Shown piece after piece: positions 8,243 through 16,175 of a stretch of 34,432 nucleotides of DNA. The translations under genes and the position numbers were made by a program. This DNA is from Mesorhizobium intechi. GTDB taxonomy: Bacteria > Pseudomonadota > Alphaproteobacteria > Rhizobiales > Rhizobiaceae. The DNA lies in contig NZ_PNOT02000370.1 in assembly GCF_002879535.1 (NCBI RefSeq), positions 1-34,432 of the forward strand, written 5' to 3'. The notes beneath the pieces are model-generated. The model was not told the origin of the DNA. It worked only from the letters and a program-made list of their open reading frames with translations, and searched no databases. Position 1 is the stretch's first letter, and the number at the start of each line of letters is the position of its first letter.

Positions 8243-9357
8243 GCCGTGACCTGCCGATCCTTGAACAGGACCGGATCAGCAACACGCGGCTCCGCATAGC
8301 GTACACGCAGGCGCAGAAATGGCGCCTCGATGCAGGTGTAGCTGAGATAGCCGATCGGGATCGTCGCCAGAAAGCACAGCAAGGACCAAAGGCAGGCAAT
8401 GTAGAAATTGCTTATGCCCATGATGTTCGTGTTGATGAACGCCGCCAGCTGCATGACGAAGAACAGGTGCAGGAGATAGATCGAATAGCTGTAGGCCCCC
8501 GCCTTCTCCAGGATCTTGAACGGCAAGCCTGTTCGCTTCCTTGGAAAGCTGGTGTCGTAATAGGCGATCCCAAACGAATAGGCCGCCGCCTCCACCGTCG
8601 GCAGGATGACCCATATCCAATGCGGCGAGGGATAGCGCTCCAGCTGGTAAAATCCCCCGGCGGCGTCAAACCACCAGAAAAACCCCGAAAAGGCCAGCAG
8701 TACAGCCAGCGCCAGGAGGTGCCGGTCCTTCGCATAGGCTCGGAGATGGAAGGCAAGGATGCCGGCGAGGAACTGATCGGCACGGCCAATGATGGTCCAG
8801 GCCGCCGCCGACTGCACCTCGCCGAACTGCACGTAAAGCGCCCATCTCAGCAAAATGGCTGCAGCGATGAACAGCAAAGGGGCGAACAGGAAGCGTCTGG
8901 ACGCCATCAGCAGGAACGGCAGCAGGATGTAGAAATGGGCCTCCACGGTTATCGACCAACCGCCGTTCGGGAGGGTGGGAAAGATCACCCCCTTCCCGAC
9001 ATCGGTGAAATAGTCGCCCAGGGCTTGGCCTGCCATGAATACGCGGCAAGCCTCGATGGCTATCACGGCCAGCAGGAGTGGAAGCAGCCTCAGCGCCCGG
9101 TTGGCGAAGAAGGGCAGATAGCTGACCTGTTTCCCATCAAGAAGCTTGGCGAACAGGTAGCCGGAGAGCGCCATGAACAATGAGACGCCGGTGAACCCCT
9201 CATCCAGCAGGCTGAAAAGGGGCACGGCAGGCACGAAATCATAGGGCACCGGCGCCTCGGGAGACTGATGGAGGAAATGCCAGGTGAAGACCAGGAAAGC
9301 CGCAAGGCCACGAACATGGTCCAGCGCCGGATAATGTTCTCCAGTCGAAGATCTCAT
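8236..9357 (-). CDS. Acyltransferase 3 family integral membrane protein
   Basis: A 373-residue membrane O-acyltransferase of the OafA/ExoZ-like acyltransferase-3 family. Near the N-terminus, YPALDHVRGLAAFLVFTWHF carries the conserved Asp/Arg/Gly and histidine pattern (His-14 and His-27). About ten hydrophobic segments follow. The C-terminal end has the family's usual Ser/Tyr-containing helices (GAYSYSIYLLHLFF). Such proteins acetylate or succinylate surface polysaccharides, lipids or small molecules. It is monocistronic and oriented like the ectoine genes, but 217 bases separate it from doeB, so a link to ectoine is unlikely. The acceptor cannot be inferred. Confidence 0.88.
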   Translation of the reverse strand: MRSSTGEHYPALDHVRGLAAFLVFTWHFLHQSPEAPVPYDFVPAVPLFSLLDEGFTGVSLFMALSGYLFAKLLDGKQVSYLPFFANRALRLLPLLLAVIAIEACRVFMAGQALGDYFTDVGKGVIFPTLPNGGWSITVEAHFYILLPFLLMASRRFLFAPLLFIAAAILLRWALYVQFGEVQSAAAWTIIGRADQFLAGILAFHLRAYAKDRHLLALAVLLAFSGFFWWFDAAGGFYQLERYPSPHWIWVILPTVEAAAYSFGIAYYDTSFPRKRTGLPFKILEKAGAYSYSIYLLHLFFVMQLAAFINTNIMGISNFYIACLWSLLCFLATIPIGYLSYTCIEAPFLRLRVRYAEPRVADPVLFKDRQVTAG

Positions 9358-9539
9358 GATTCAGACCAGGTGTCCGGGCGTTCAACGATCATCGCCATGT
9401 CGCGCGGTGCAATGCCCGCACCATGGCGGCAGAGCGAGGGTCCGCTCGCCAATGCCTAGTTTGTCCGCCTCTCGTTAATTTACACTTCCATCCGATGGAG
9501 AAAATTGATGTTCGGCGCCGCCAGCCGCAATCGCCGGAA

Positions 9540-9551
9540 ACCCCGCGGGGT
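9540..9551. terminator. GC-rich palindrome downstream of doeB
   Basis: A perfect 12-base palindrome, accccgcggggt, lies 24 bases beyond the doeB stop on the minus strand, flanked by ccgg repeats that may lengthen the stem. It could mark the end of the ehu-eut-doe transcript. There is no clear T-run. The rest of the 9358-9574 gap shows no gene. Confidence 0.3.
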
Positions 9552-9574
9552 GTGCCGGAACGCAGCCGTGTCGA

Positions 9575-10576
9575 TCAATCGATCTCCACGGCTACCACCG
9601 CCGCGCAGTCGCCAGCCTTGACCAAGCCGGGAAAATGCCGCGCCGCCAGCATGCCCGACATTTTTGCCCGAATCTCCTGCGGGGCAATGCCTGTGCGGCC
9701 AACCGAATGGATCCGTGCCAGCACCGCGCCCTCTTCGATGGGCTCGCCGAGATCGACCATGGTTTCGATCATGCCGTCCTCCTCGGCGAAGGAGAAGCAA
9801 TCGCCCGACGGCATGTCCAGCCATCGAGTTCTGTCCTTCTCGACCGCACCATCCACTATGCCGGCATGGCGCAGCACGTTGAGAATGCCACGCCGCGCGA
9901 TACGCACGGTTTTCGCATGCGAGGTGCCGCCACCGCCCAGTTCGGTGCTGACGAAGACCTTGCCCATCTCCTCGGCCGCAGTGTCATACATGCCGACCGA
10001 GTCGATTTCGATCATGCGCATCGAGAACGGAGCCGAGAATGCGGCCACCGCATCGAAGGCTTTCTGCTCCAGAGCCTTGTCGGGCAGAGTGTGGGCCGCG
10101 CAGAACGGCACGAAATCCAGCGTCTTTCCCCCGGAGTGGAAGTCGAAGACGATGTCGGCGCGAGGCAGCAATTCGCGCTGGAAATAGTCGGCAATCTTTT
10201 CCGTCACCGTACCGTCCGGCCGGCCGGGAAAGCTGCGGTTCATGTTGCCCTTGTCGATCGGTGAGGTCCGCGTGCCGGCGCGGAAGGCCGGATAGTTCAT
10301 CGCCGGCACGATGATCACCGTGCCGCTGACGGTTTTCGGGTCGAGCGTGCGGGCGAGATCGTAGAGCGCCAACGGCCCTTCATACTCATCACCATGGTTG
10401 CCGCCGGACAGCAGCGCCGTCGGTCCCTTGCCGTTGCGGACGACGCAGATCGGGATCATCACCGAACCCCAGGCCGAGTCGTCGCGACTGTAGGGCAGGC
10501 GCAGGAAACCGTGCTGGATGCCGTCACGATCGAATTCCACGGTCGGCGCGATCGGGGACGGGCGGAGGCTGGGCAT
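9575..10576 (-). CDS. doeB: N-alpha-acetyl-L-2,4-diaminobutyrate deacetylase DoeB (EutE)
   Basis: A 333-residue zinc deacylase of the succinylglutamate desuccinylase/aspartoacylase family. Zinc ligands appear as His-61 and Glu-64 in GGNHGDE and His-147 in FDFHSGG. DoeB removes the acetyl group from N-acetyl-2,4-diaminobutyrate, the product of ectoine ring opening by DoeA, to give L-2,4-diaminobutyrate. I chose the ATG at 10576, five bases after the doeA stop. An in-frame upstream extension to 10624 would overlap doeA by 43 bases. It is the last gene of the minus-strand ectoine operon. Confidence 0.92.
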   Translation of the reverse strand: MPSLRPSPIAPTVEFDRDGIQHGFLRLPYSRDDSAWGSVMIPICVVRNGKGPTALLSGGNHGDEYEGPLALYDLARTLDPKTVSGTVIIVPAMNYPAFRAGTRTSPIDKGNMNRSFPGRPDGTVTEKIADYFQRELLPRADIVFDFHSGGKTLDFVPFCAAHTLPDKALEQKAFDAVAAFSAPFSMRMIEIDSVGMYDTAAEEMGKVFVSTELGGGGTSHAKTVRIARRGILNVLRHAGIVDGAVEKDRTRWLDMPSGDCFSFAEEDGMIETMVDLGEPIEEGAVLARIHSVGRTGIAPQEIRAKMSGMLAARHFPGLVKAGDCAAVVAVEID

Positions 10577-10581
10577 CGGGC

Positions 10582-11760
10582 TCAATTCTTCACCACCAGT
10601 TTGCGCGGAACATCGGCCAGGCACTCTACACCGGTTTCGGTGATCAGGATGGACTCAGTGATCTCCAGCCCCATCGTCTCCAGCCAGAGGCCGGTCATGA
10701 AGTGGAAGGTCATGCCGGGCTTGAGTTCGGTTCGGTCGCCGGGGCGCAGGCTCATGGTGCGTTCGCCCCAGTCCGGCGGGTAGGACAGGCCGATCGAGTA
10801 ACCGGTGCGGTTGTCCTTGACGATGCCATACTTTTTCAGCACGGCGAAGAAGGCATTGGCTATGTCTTCGCAGGCGTTGCCGGGCTTGGCGGCGGCAAGA
10901 CCCGCCTCCATGCCTTCCAGTGTCGCCTTCTCGGCATCGAGGAACTCCTGCGTCGGCTTGCCGAGGAAGACGGTGCGCGACAGCGGACAATGGTAACGGT
11001 TGTAACAGCCGGCGATCTCGAAGAAGGTGCCCTCGCCTCGCTTCATCGGCTGGTCGTCCCAGGTCAGATGCGGCGCCGAAGCGTCCACGCCGGACGGCAG
11101 CAGCGGCACGATCGCAGGATAGTCGCCGCCGATGCCGTCCACGCCGCGCGTGCCGGCATCATATATCTCGGCGACGAGATCGCATTTGCGCATGCCGATC
11201 TCGATCTTGTCGAAGATGCGCTGGTGCATGGCTTCGACGATGCGGGCGGCCTTGCGCATGTAGTCGATCTCGGTCGGGCTCTTCACGGCGCGCTGCCAGT
11301 TGACCAGGGCGGTGGCGTCGACGAAGCGGGCATTGGGCAGATGCTTCTGCAGCGAGGCGAAGGCGGCGGCGGAGAACCAGTAGTTGTCCATCTCGACACC
11401 GATGGTGAGCTTGCCCCAACCGCGATCGACAAGCACGCTCGACAAGAAATCCATCGGGTGGCGTTCGGTCGACTGCACATAGTGATCGGCGTAGCCGACG
11501 ATGTTGTCCTGCGCGAGATAGGCGGTGCGCTTGGCACCATTGGCATCCTGGCCGCGGCCGTACCAGACGGGCTCGCCCGAGGGCGGCACGATGACCGCCT
11601 GGTGCACGTAGAAGGACCAGCCGTCATAACCCGTCAGCCAGGCCATGTTGGATGGATCGCTGACGATCAGGAGATCGACGCCCTTGGCCTCCATGGCTCG
11701 CCGCGTCTTGGCGAGGCGATCCGCAAATTCGCCGCGCGAGAATTTCAGATTCGGTTGCAT
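10582..11760 (-). CDS. doeA: Ectoine hydrolase DoeA (EutD)
   Basis: A 392-residue pita-bread-fold enzyme related to creatinase and M24 aminopeptidases. It opens the ectoine pyrimidine ring to give N-acetyl-diaminobutyrate. An N-terminal creatinase-like domain (about 1-155, with MAWLTGYDGWSFY) precedes the catalytic domain, which carries His-231. The segment that normally holds M24 metal aspartates reads FFEIAGCYNRYHCPLSRT, so the aspartates are replaced. This fits a creatinase/DoeA-type mechanism rather than a dinuclear metal peptidase. The ATG at 11760 has a gagga ribosome site. Longer starts run into a palindromic repeat. Spacing of five bases to doeB indicates joint expression. Confidence 0.93.
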   Translation of the reverse strand: MQPNLKFSRGEFADRLAKTRRAMEAKGVDLLIVSDPSNMAWLTGYDGWSFYVHQAVIVPPSGEPVWYGRGQDANGAKRTAYLAQDNIVGYADHYVQSTERHPMDFLSSVLVDRGWGKLTIGVEMDNYWFSAAAFASLQKHLPNARFVDATALVNWQRAVKSPTEIDYMRKAARIVEAMHQRIFDKIEIGMRKCDLVAEIYDAGTRGVDGIGGDYPAIVPLLPSGVDASAPHLTWDDQPMKRGEGTFFEIAGCYNRYHCPLSRTVFLGKPTQEFLDAEKATLEGMEAGLAAAKPGNACEDIANAFFAVLKKYGIVKDNRTGYSIGLSYPPDWGERTMSLRPGDRTELKPGMTFHFMTGLWLETMGLEITESILITETGVECLADVPRKLVVKN

Positions 11761-11836
11761 TCTTTGGCTTCCTCGTTTGTTAGGCCCTGGGTCCCGTTTC
11801 AATTTCGGTGGATCCGGCTCCAGGAGTTTTTTGCTT

Positions 11837-11885
11837 GAGCATATTCTGATCGGAAAACCGGTTCGCATTTTTCCGGACCATGCTT
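11837..11885. repeat. RIME-like palindromic element between eutC and doeA
   Basis: A palindrome bounded by gagcat (11837-11842) and atgctt (11880-11885), with an internal perfect 7-bp stem cggaaaa/ttttccg (11851-11857 with 11869-11875). The layout gagcat...cggaaaaccggtt...ttttccgg...atgct is that of intergenic mosaic elements widespread in rhizobial genomes, recognised from memory and not by a search. It lies between two genes otherwise expected in one operon. Confidence 0.65.
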
Positions 11886-11895
11886 GCGGCCAGCA

Positions 11896-12888
11896 TCAGC
11901 TCTCGAAAATGGTTCCGGCATTGGCAGCCCGCGCGAGGTCGCGGGCGAGCGTGGCGATCGCCGTGTCCTGCACGCCGGTGCCGGTGAGGTCGGCGATGGT
12001 GATATCGCTGGCCGAGCGCCTTCCGTGTCGTTCGCCCGCTATGATCTGGCCGAGTTCGGTCACTTCTTCCTCGGCGGCCATCACCCCTGCCGCGATGGCA
12101 TGATGCAGTTCCCCCAGACGCCGCGTCTGGCGCGCGCTGTCGGCGACATAGAGATCGGCCATGCGCAAGACGGCCGGCACGATCTCGTTCTTGTGTTCGG
12201 CGTCCGAACCCATGGCGGTAATGTGCTGGCCAGCGGCGATGAAGCCGGGCTTTATCAGCGGCTCGGTCGATGGCGTGGTGGTGACGATGATGTCGGCGCC
12301 GGCAACGGCATTTGCTGCATCAGGTTCGGCGCGCACGACAATGCCCAGTCTTTCGCGTAAGCGGGCAGCAGTGGCTTCGGCCCTGGCGGCGTCGCGCGCC
12401 CAGATGCGTGCCTCGGCGATCGGCCTGACAAGACGCAGTGCCTCCAATTGCAGGCCCGCCTGCAAACCGGCGCCGAAGATAGCTGCCACGGTGGAGTCTT
12501 CGCGCGACAGGTGCTTCGCCGCGACCGCGCCGGCAGCGGCCGTGCGGACATCGGTCAGGTAGCCATTGTCGATCAGCAGCGCCTCGACCACGCCGGTCCT
12601 TGCCGAAAGCAGCACCATCATGCCGCCACCGCTCGGCAGGCCGAGTTTTGGATTGTCGAAGAAGCCGGAGCTGATCTTCACGGCGAAGCCGTCGATACCG
12701 GGCACATAAGCGGACTTCACGTCGACCTCGCCGCGCTGCTCGGGAATGTCGAGCCGCAGGATCGGCGGCATCGCCACTGGCAGAGTGGCGAGCGCGCGAA
12801 AGGCGTTCTCGACGCAGGCGACCGCATCGAGATCGAGCGTCACGATCTTGCGCAGCTCGGCCTCGGTCAGAATCGTCATACGGCTCAT
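11896..12888 (-). CDS. eutC: Ectoine utilization protein EutC (ornithine cyclodeaminase family)
   Basis: A 330-residue NAD-dependent protein of the ornithine cyclodeaminase/mu-crystallin family. The Rossmann motif GAGLQA is at 139-144. Lys-71 (AVKISSGF) and Arg-115 (TDVRTAAAG) match the substrate-binding residues of the family. EutC is linked genetically to conversion of hydroxyectoine-derived intermediates, and its exact reaction is not firmly settled. The ATG at 12888 overlaps the eutB stop in an ATGA arrangement. A second ATG nine bases on (12879) is an alternative start. Confidence 0.9.
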   Translation of the reverse strand: MSRMTILTEAELRKIVTLDLDAVACVENAFRALATLPVAMPPILRLDIPEQRGEVDVKSAYVPGIDGFAVKISSGFFDNPKLGLPSGGGMMVLLSARTGVVEALLIDNGYLTDVRTAAAGAVAAKHLSREDSTVAAIFGAGLQAGLQLEALRLVRPIAEARIWARDAARAEATAARLRERLGIVVRAEPDAANAVAGADIIVTTTPSTEPLIKPGFIAAGQHITAMGSDAEHKNEIVPAVLRMADLYVADSARQTRRLGELHHAIAAGVMAAEEEVTELGQIIAGERHGRRSASDITIADLTGTGVQDTAIATLARDLARAANAGTIFES

Positions 12889-13877
12889 GCGGCGCACCCC
12901 CCGATTGCCGCGTCGCAGACGATCCTGCGATGCGCGTTCATGTCGATGTTGCGGCCGGAGAGAAGTACGACCACCGGCCCTTTCGCCTTGACCTTGCCTG
13001 CTAGAAGCGCTGCGATGCCGACCGCGCCGGCACCCTCGACGATCTCGCGCTCCTGCGCATAGGCATGGCGGATGCCGGCGGCGATCTCGTCCTCGCTGAG
13101 CAGGACGACGTCGTCGAGCAGGTCGCGGCACATGGCGAAGGTCAGCCTATTGTCGAGGCCGACACCACCGCCAAGCGAATCCGCCAGCGTCGGCAGTTCC
13201 TCCACCAGGACAGGCCGGCCGGCATCGAGGCTCGCCTTCATCGCAGCACCCCGCGCCATCGAAACGCCGACGACTTTCGTGCCGGGGCTGACACCCTTGA
13301 CGGCTGCGGCAACGCCAGAAGCCAAGCCGCCGCCGGAAAGCTGCACCAGCACGAGACCGGCGTCAGGAACCTGCTCGATCATCTCGAGCCCGAGCGTACC
13401 TTGCCCGGCGATGATGGCGGGGTGGTCGAAGGGCGGCAGCATCACCAGCCCCTCCTGCGCCACCATCCGTTCGACCTCCTGCTGGGCGTCGTCCTGGCTG
13501 TTGCCGACGATGCGGACCTCCGCGCCGAGCCGGCGGATTTCGTCCAGCTTGTTCTGGGGCACCAGCCGCGACATGCAGATCACCGTGCGCATGCCTTCAA
13601 GCTTCGCCGCATGTGCCAGCGCGCGACCATGGTTGCCGGTCGAGGCCGCGATGACACCGCGCGCCTTCTCTTCCGCGCCAAGGGAAGCGACGGCATTCGA
13701 GGCACCGCGCAGCTTGAAACTGCCGGTGGTCTGGCGATGCTCGAGCTTGAGATGCACGGGGACACCGAGACGCTCCGAAAGGATCGGGGAAAAAACGGTC
13801 GCCGTGCGCTCGACTTTGCCGGCGATGCGGTCGCGAGCGGCGCGGATATCGCCAAGGGAGACGGTCGCCATAGTCAT
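12885..13877 (-). CDS. eutB: Hydroxyectoine utilization dehydratase EutB (PLP-dependent)
   Basis: A 330-residue fold-type II PLP enzyme related to threonine/serine dehydratases. The PLP lysine is Lys-55 in TTGSFKLRGAS. The phosphate-binding glycine loop is LSGGGLASG, with three glycines instead of the four common in threonine dehydratase. In hydroxyectoine users EutB is proposed to act on the hydroxylated diaminobutyrate intermediate with EutA and EutC. The ATG at 13877 overlaps the eutA stop by one base. Two other starts, TTG at 13880 and ATG at 13871, are possible. Confidence 0.92.
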   Translation of the reverse strand: MTMATVSLGDIRAARDRIAGKVERTATVFSPILSERLGVPVHLKLEHRQTTGSFKLRGASNAVASLGAEEKARGVIAASTGNHGRALAHAAKLEGMRTVICMSRLVPQNKLDEIRRLGAEVRIVGNSQDDAQQEVERMVAQEGLVMLPPFDHPAIIAGQGTLGLEMIEQVPDAGLVLVQLSGGGLASGVAAAVKGVSPGTKVVGVSMARGAAMKASLDAGRPVLVEELPTLADSLGGGVGLDNRLTFAMCRDLLDDVVLLSEDEIAAGIRHAYAQEREIVEGAGAVGIAALLAGKVKAKGPVVVLLSGRNIDMNAHRRIVCDAAIGGCAA

Positions 13878-14656
13878 CAATCGTGCGGCAGCGGCAGCGT
13901 CATCAGCCGCCCGAATTCGGGACGCGGCCTCTCGTCGCTACACAGCCGCAAGCAGTTCCAGGCGGTTGCCTGGTTGCTGGTCACCACAGGACGGCCGATT
14001 GCCTGTTCCATGCCGGTGACCGCAAGCACACCGCGCAGTGCCGTGCAGGACACAAACAGGGCGTCGGCCTGCGGGTGGGTCGCCTGGCGCGCGAGATCGA
14101 CGAGGGCTGTCGGCTGGATGCGCGCCATCTCGCGATCGTCCTCGAAGCCGAGACAGGTGAAGCTGGCGATCTCGAAACCGCGCGCGGCGAAGTAGGTCGC
14201 CATCGGCCTAGAGGTTTCGACCGTGTAGGGGGTCAGAATGCTGATCCGGCGCACGCGGAGGGCATTGAGCCCGCGCATGCCGGCCATTGGCGGGGTGACC
14301 ACGGGAACGCCGGGCTTGGCCGCCTGGATCGCCGCCTCAATCTCGGCATCGCCGATCACCACCGAGGCCGACGTACAGGAGTAGCAGATGGCGTCGAGCT
14401 TCTCGTCGGGCAGGATCAGGGCCGCGCCGGCCGTCAGCGCCGGCTGCATCTTGCGCAGATTTTCCGGCGTCGTCGGATTGGCATAGGGAATGCGCGCGAC
14501 ATAGACACCGATGCCTTCGCTCGCCACCATTCGGCGAAAGTCCGGCTCGCTGGTGTGATCGGTGGCCAGGATGATCAGGCCGACGCGCTTGTCGAGCGGA
14601 CGCTCGTCGAGCGATGGCCGTTTCGGATAGATCTTGATCTCGGGCAAGGGTTTCAT
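13877..14656 (-). CDS. eutA: Ectoine utilization protein EutA (Asp/Glu racemase-maleate isomerase superfamily)
   Basis: A 259-residue protein of the Asp/Glu racemase superfamily. The two catalytic cysteines are visible as Cys-94 (CYSCTSAS) and Cys-204 (FVSCTALR), consistent with two-base chemistry at a carbon alpha to a carboxylate. In rhizobial and marine ectoine clusters EutA accompanies EutB and EutC and is thought to handle the stereochemistry of the hydroxyectoine branch. It starts three bases after the ehuD stop and overlaps eutB, so it lies inside the ehu-eut operon. No part is missing. Confidence 0.9.
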   Translation of the reverse strand: MKPLPEIKIYPKRPSLDERPLDKRVGLIILATDHTSEPDFRRMVASEGIGVYVARIPYANPTTPENLRKMQPALTAGAALILPDEKLDAICYSCTSASVVIGDAEIEAAIQAAKPGVPVVTPPMAGMRGLNALRVRRISILTPYTVETSRPMATYFAARGFEIASFTCLGFEDDREMARIQPTALVDLARQATHPQADALFVSCTALRGVLAVTGMEQAIGRPVVTSNQATAWNCLRLCSDERPRPEFGRLMTLPLPHD

Positions 14657-14659
14657 CTG

Positions 14660-15319
14660 CTATCTCTCGATCTTGCCGTAACGGCGTTCCAGCCAGCGCA
14701 GGAGCACGACCGAACAAAGACTGATGGCGAGGAAGAAGGCACCGACCAGCGTGATCGGCTCGATGTAGCGATAGTAAGTGTTGGCGACGCTTTTCGCCTG
14801 GTTCATCAGTTCCAGCACGGTGATCGCCGAGAGCAACGGGGTCTCCTTGAACATGGCGATGAAATAATTGGCCAGCGCCGGGATCATCGGCGGGATGGCC
14901 TGCGGGATGATGATATGCGTCCAGGTCTGCCGGGCGCTGAGATTGCAGGCCTTGGCGGCCTCCCACTGGCCACGCGGTACATTGTCGATGCCGGCGCGGT
15001 AGACCTCCGCCGTGTAGGTGCCGTAATGCAGTCCGAGCCCGATGACACCGGCGACCAGCGGCGGCAGCAGGATGCCGATGTCGGGCAGGACGTAGAAGAT
15101 GAAATAGAGCTGCACCAGAAGCGGCGTGCCGCGGATGAATTCGGCCGCCCAGCCGACGATGCGCGACAGGGCCTTGTTGGGCGAGCGGCGCGCAAGCGCG
15201 ATGCCCAGGCCGACGACCGCCGCCAGCACCGAGCCGAGCAGCGTGGCCAGGATGGTGATCTTCACCCCCTGGATCAGCGTCGGCATGATCTGCCATACGA
15301 AATTCCAGTCCCACTCCAT
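14660..15319 (-). CDS. ehuD: Ectoine/hydroxyectoine ABC transporter permease EhuD
   Basis: A 219-residue permease of the polar amino-acid (His/Glu/Gln) type. The ATPase-docking loop is EAAKACNLSARQTWTHIIIP, and about five hydrophobic helices are visible. It pairs with EhuC as the membrane channel of the ectoine importer. The ATG at 15319 (MEWDWNFVWQ) shares one base with the ehuC stop. The in-frame extension to 15379 would lie inside ehuC and is rich in Arg/Gly, so it was rejected. Confidence 0.92.
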   Translation of the reverse strand: MEWDWNFVWQIMPTLIQGVKITILATLLGSVLAAVVGLGIALARRSPNKALSRIVGWAAEFIRGTPLLVQLYFIFYVLPDIGILLPPLVAGVIGLGLHYGTYTAEVYRAGIDNVPRGQWEAAKACNLSARQTWTHIIIPQAIPPMIPALANYFIAMFKETPLLSAITVLELMNQAKSVANTYYRYIEPITLVGAFFLAISLCSVVLLRWLERRYGKIER

Positions 15320-15978
15320 CAGACGCGCACCCCGTCGAGGCCGCGCGCCATGCGGCGCTCCAACGAGCGCACGCCCCACGAAATGAGCAGCGCCAGGACG
15401 AAATAGATGACCAGGATGGTGGCGAACGGCACCATCGTGTTGCCGGTCTGGGCGCGCACCACCTGCGCCTGGAAGGTCAGGTCCGCGAGCGAGATCAGCG
15501 AGACCACGGAGGTGGCCTTGAGCAGTTCGATGGCGTTGTTGCCGAAGGTCGGCAGCATCACCAGAAAAGCCTGCGGCAGGATGACATGGCGCAGGCCTTG
15601 CCAGCGGCCGAGATTGAGCGCGATGCAGGCCTCATGCTGTTCACGGCCGATCGACTGCACGGCGCCACGCACCACTTCGGCGGCATAGGCCCCAACATTC
15701 AAGCCCAGGGCCAGTACGCCGGCCTGCAGCGGGGTCAGTTCGAGGCCGATCAAAGGCAGCACGAAATAGGCGAAGAACAGCTGCACGAAGATCGACGTGC
15801 CGCGGAAGAATTCGATATAGGCTGTGGCAAGCGCCCGCAAAACGAAGAAGCGCGACAGCCGTCCCATGCCGGCAAGAAAGGCCATGATCAGGGCAAGCAC
15901 CGACCCCATCAGCGTCAGCTCGATGGTGACAAGCGCTCCCTGCAATATCAGGCCGAGATAGCCGGACCACTGGGTCAT
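15319..15978 (-). CDS. ehuC: Ectoine/hydroxyectoine ABC transporter permease EhuC
   Basis: A 219-residue amino-acid-type ABC permease, same length as EhuD. Its EAA loop is EACIALNLGRWQGLRHVILP, with helices before and after, and an FFRGTSIFVQLFFAYF stretch typical of HisM/GlnP proteins. It dimerises with EhuD and takes substrate from EhuB. About 200 bases separate it from ehuB, and that gap carries a set of strong palindromes, so its expression may be tuned separately from the binding protein. Confidence 0.92.
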   Translation of the reverse strand: MTQWSGYLGLILQGALVTIELTLMGSVLALIMAFLAGMGRLSRFFVLRALATAYIEFFRGTSIFVQLFFAYFVLPLIGLELTPLQAGVLALGLNVGAYAAEVVRGAVQSIGREQHEACIALNLGRWQGLRHVILPQAFLVMLPTFGNNAIELLKATSVVSLISLADLTFQAQVVRAQTGNTMVPFATILVIYFVLALLISWGVRSLERRMARGLDGVRV

Positions 15979-16008
15979 CTAGATTCCAACATTGGTGGTA
16001 CTTGAGCC

Positions 16009-16161
16009 CTTCTCCCCGTTCTCACGGGAGAAGATGCCGATTTACCCTTCGTAGCTGCAGCGCAGCAGCTGCGTAGGACGGGCAGGCGGATGAGGGGCGG
16101 CGCCAGCAGAATTTGGCGCTGCCCCTCATCAGCCCCTTCTCCCCGTGGAACGGGGAGAAGG
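16009..16161. repeat. Composite rhizobial palindromic repeat between ehuB and ehuC
   Basis: Three inverted repeats in tandem fill most of the gap. Stem one is cttctccc/gggagaag (16009-16016 with 16026-16033). Stem two is a 17-bp stem with one G-T type mismatch (16089-16105 with 16114-16130, loop gcagaatt). Stem three is a perfect 12-bp stem ccttctccccgt/acggggagaagg (16135-16146 with 16150-16161, loop gga). The outer two share the cttctcccc motif. I recognise this motif as a common intergenic repeat of Mesorhizobium-like genomes, from general knowledge. It may limit read-through or protect the upstream ehuB message. Confidence 0.7.
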
Positions 16162-16175
16162 CAAAACAGTGCGAG

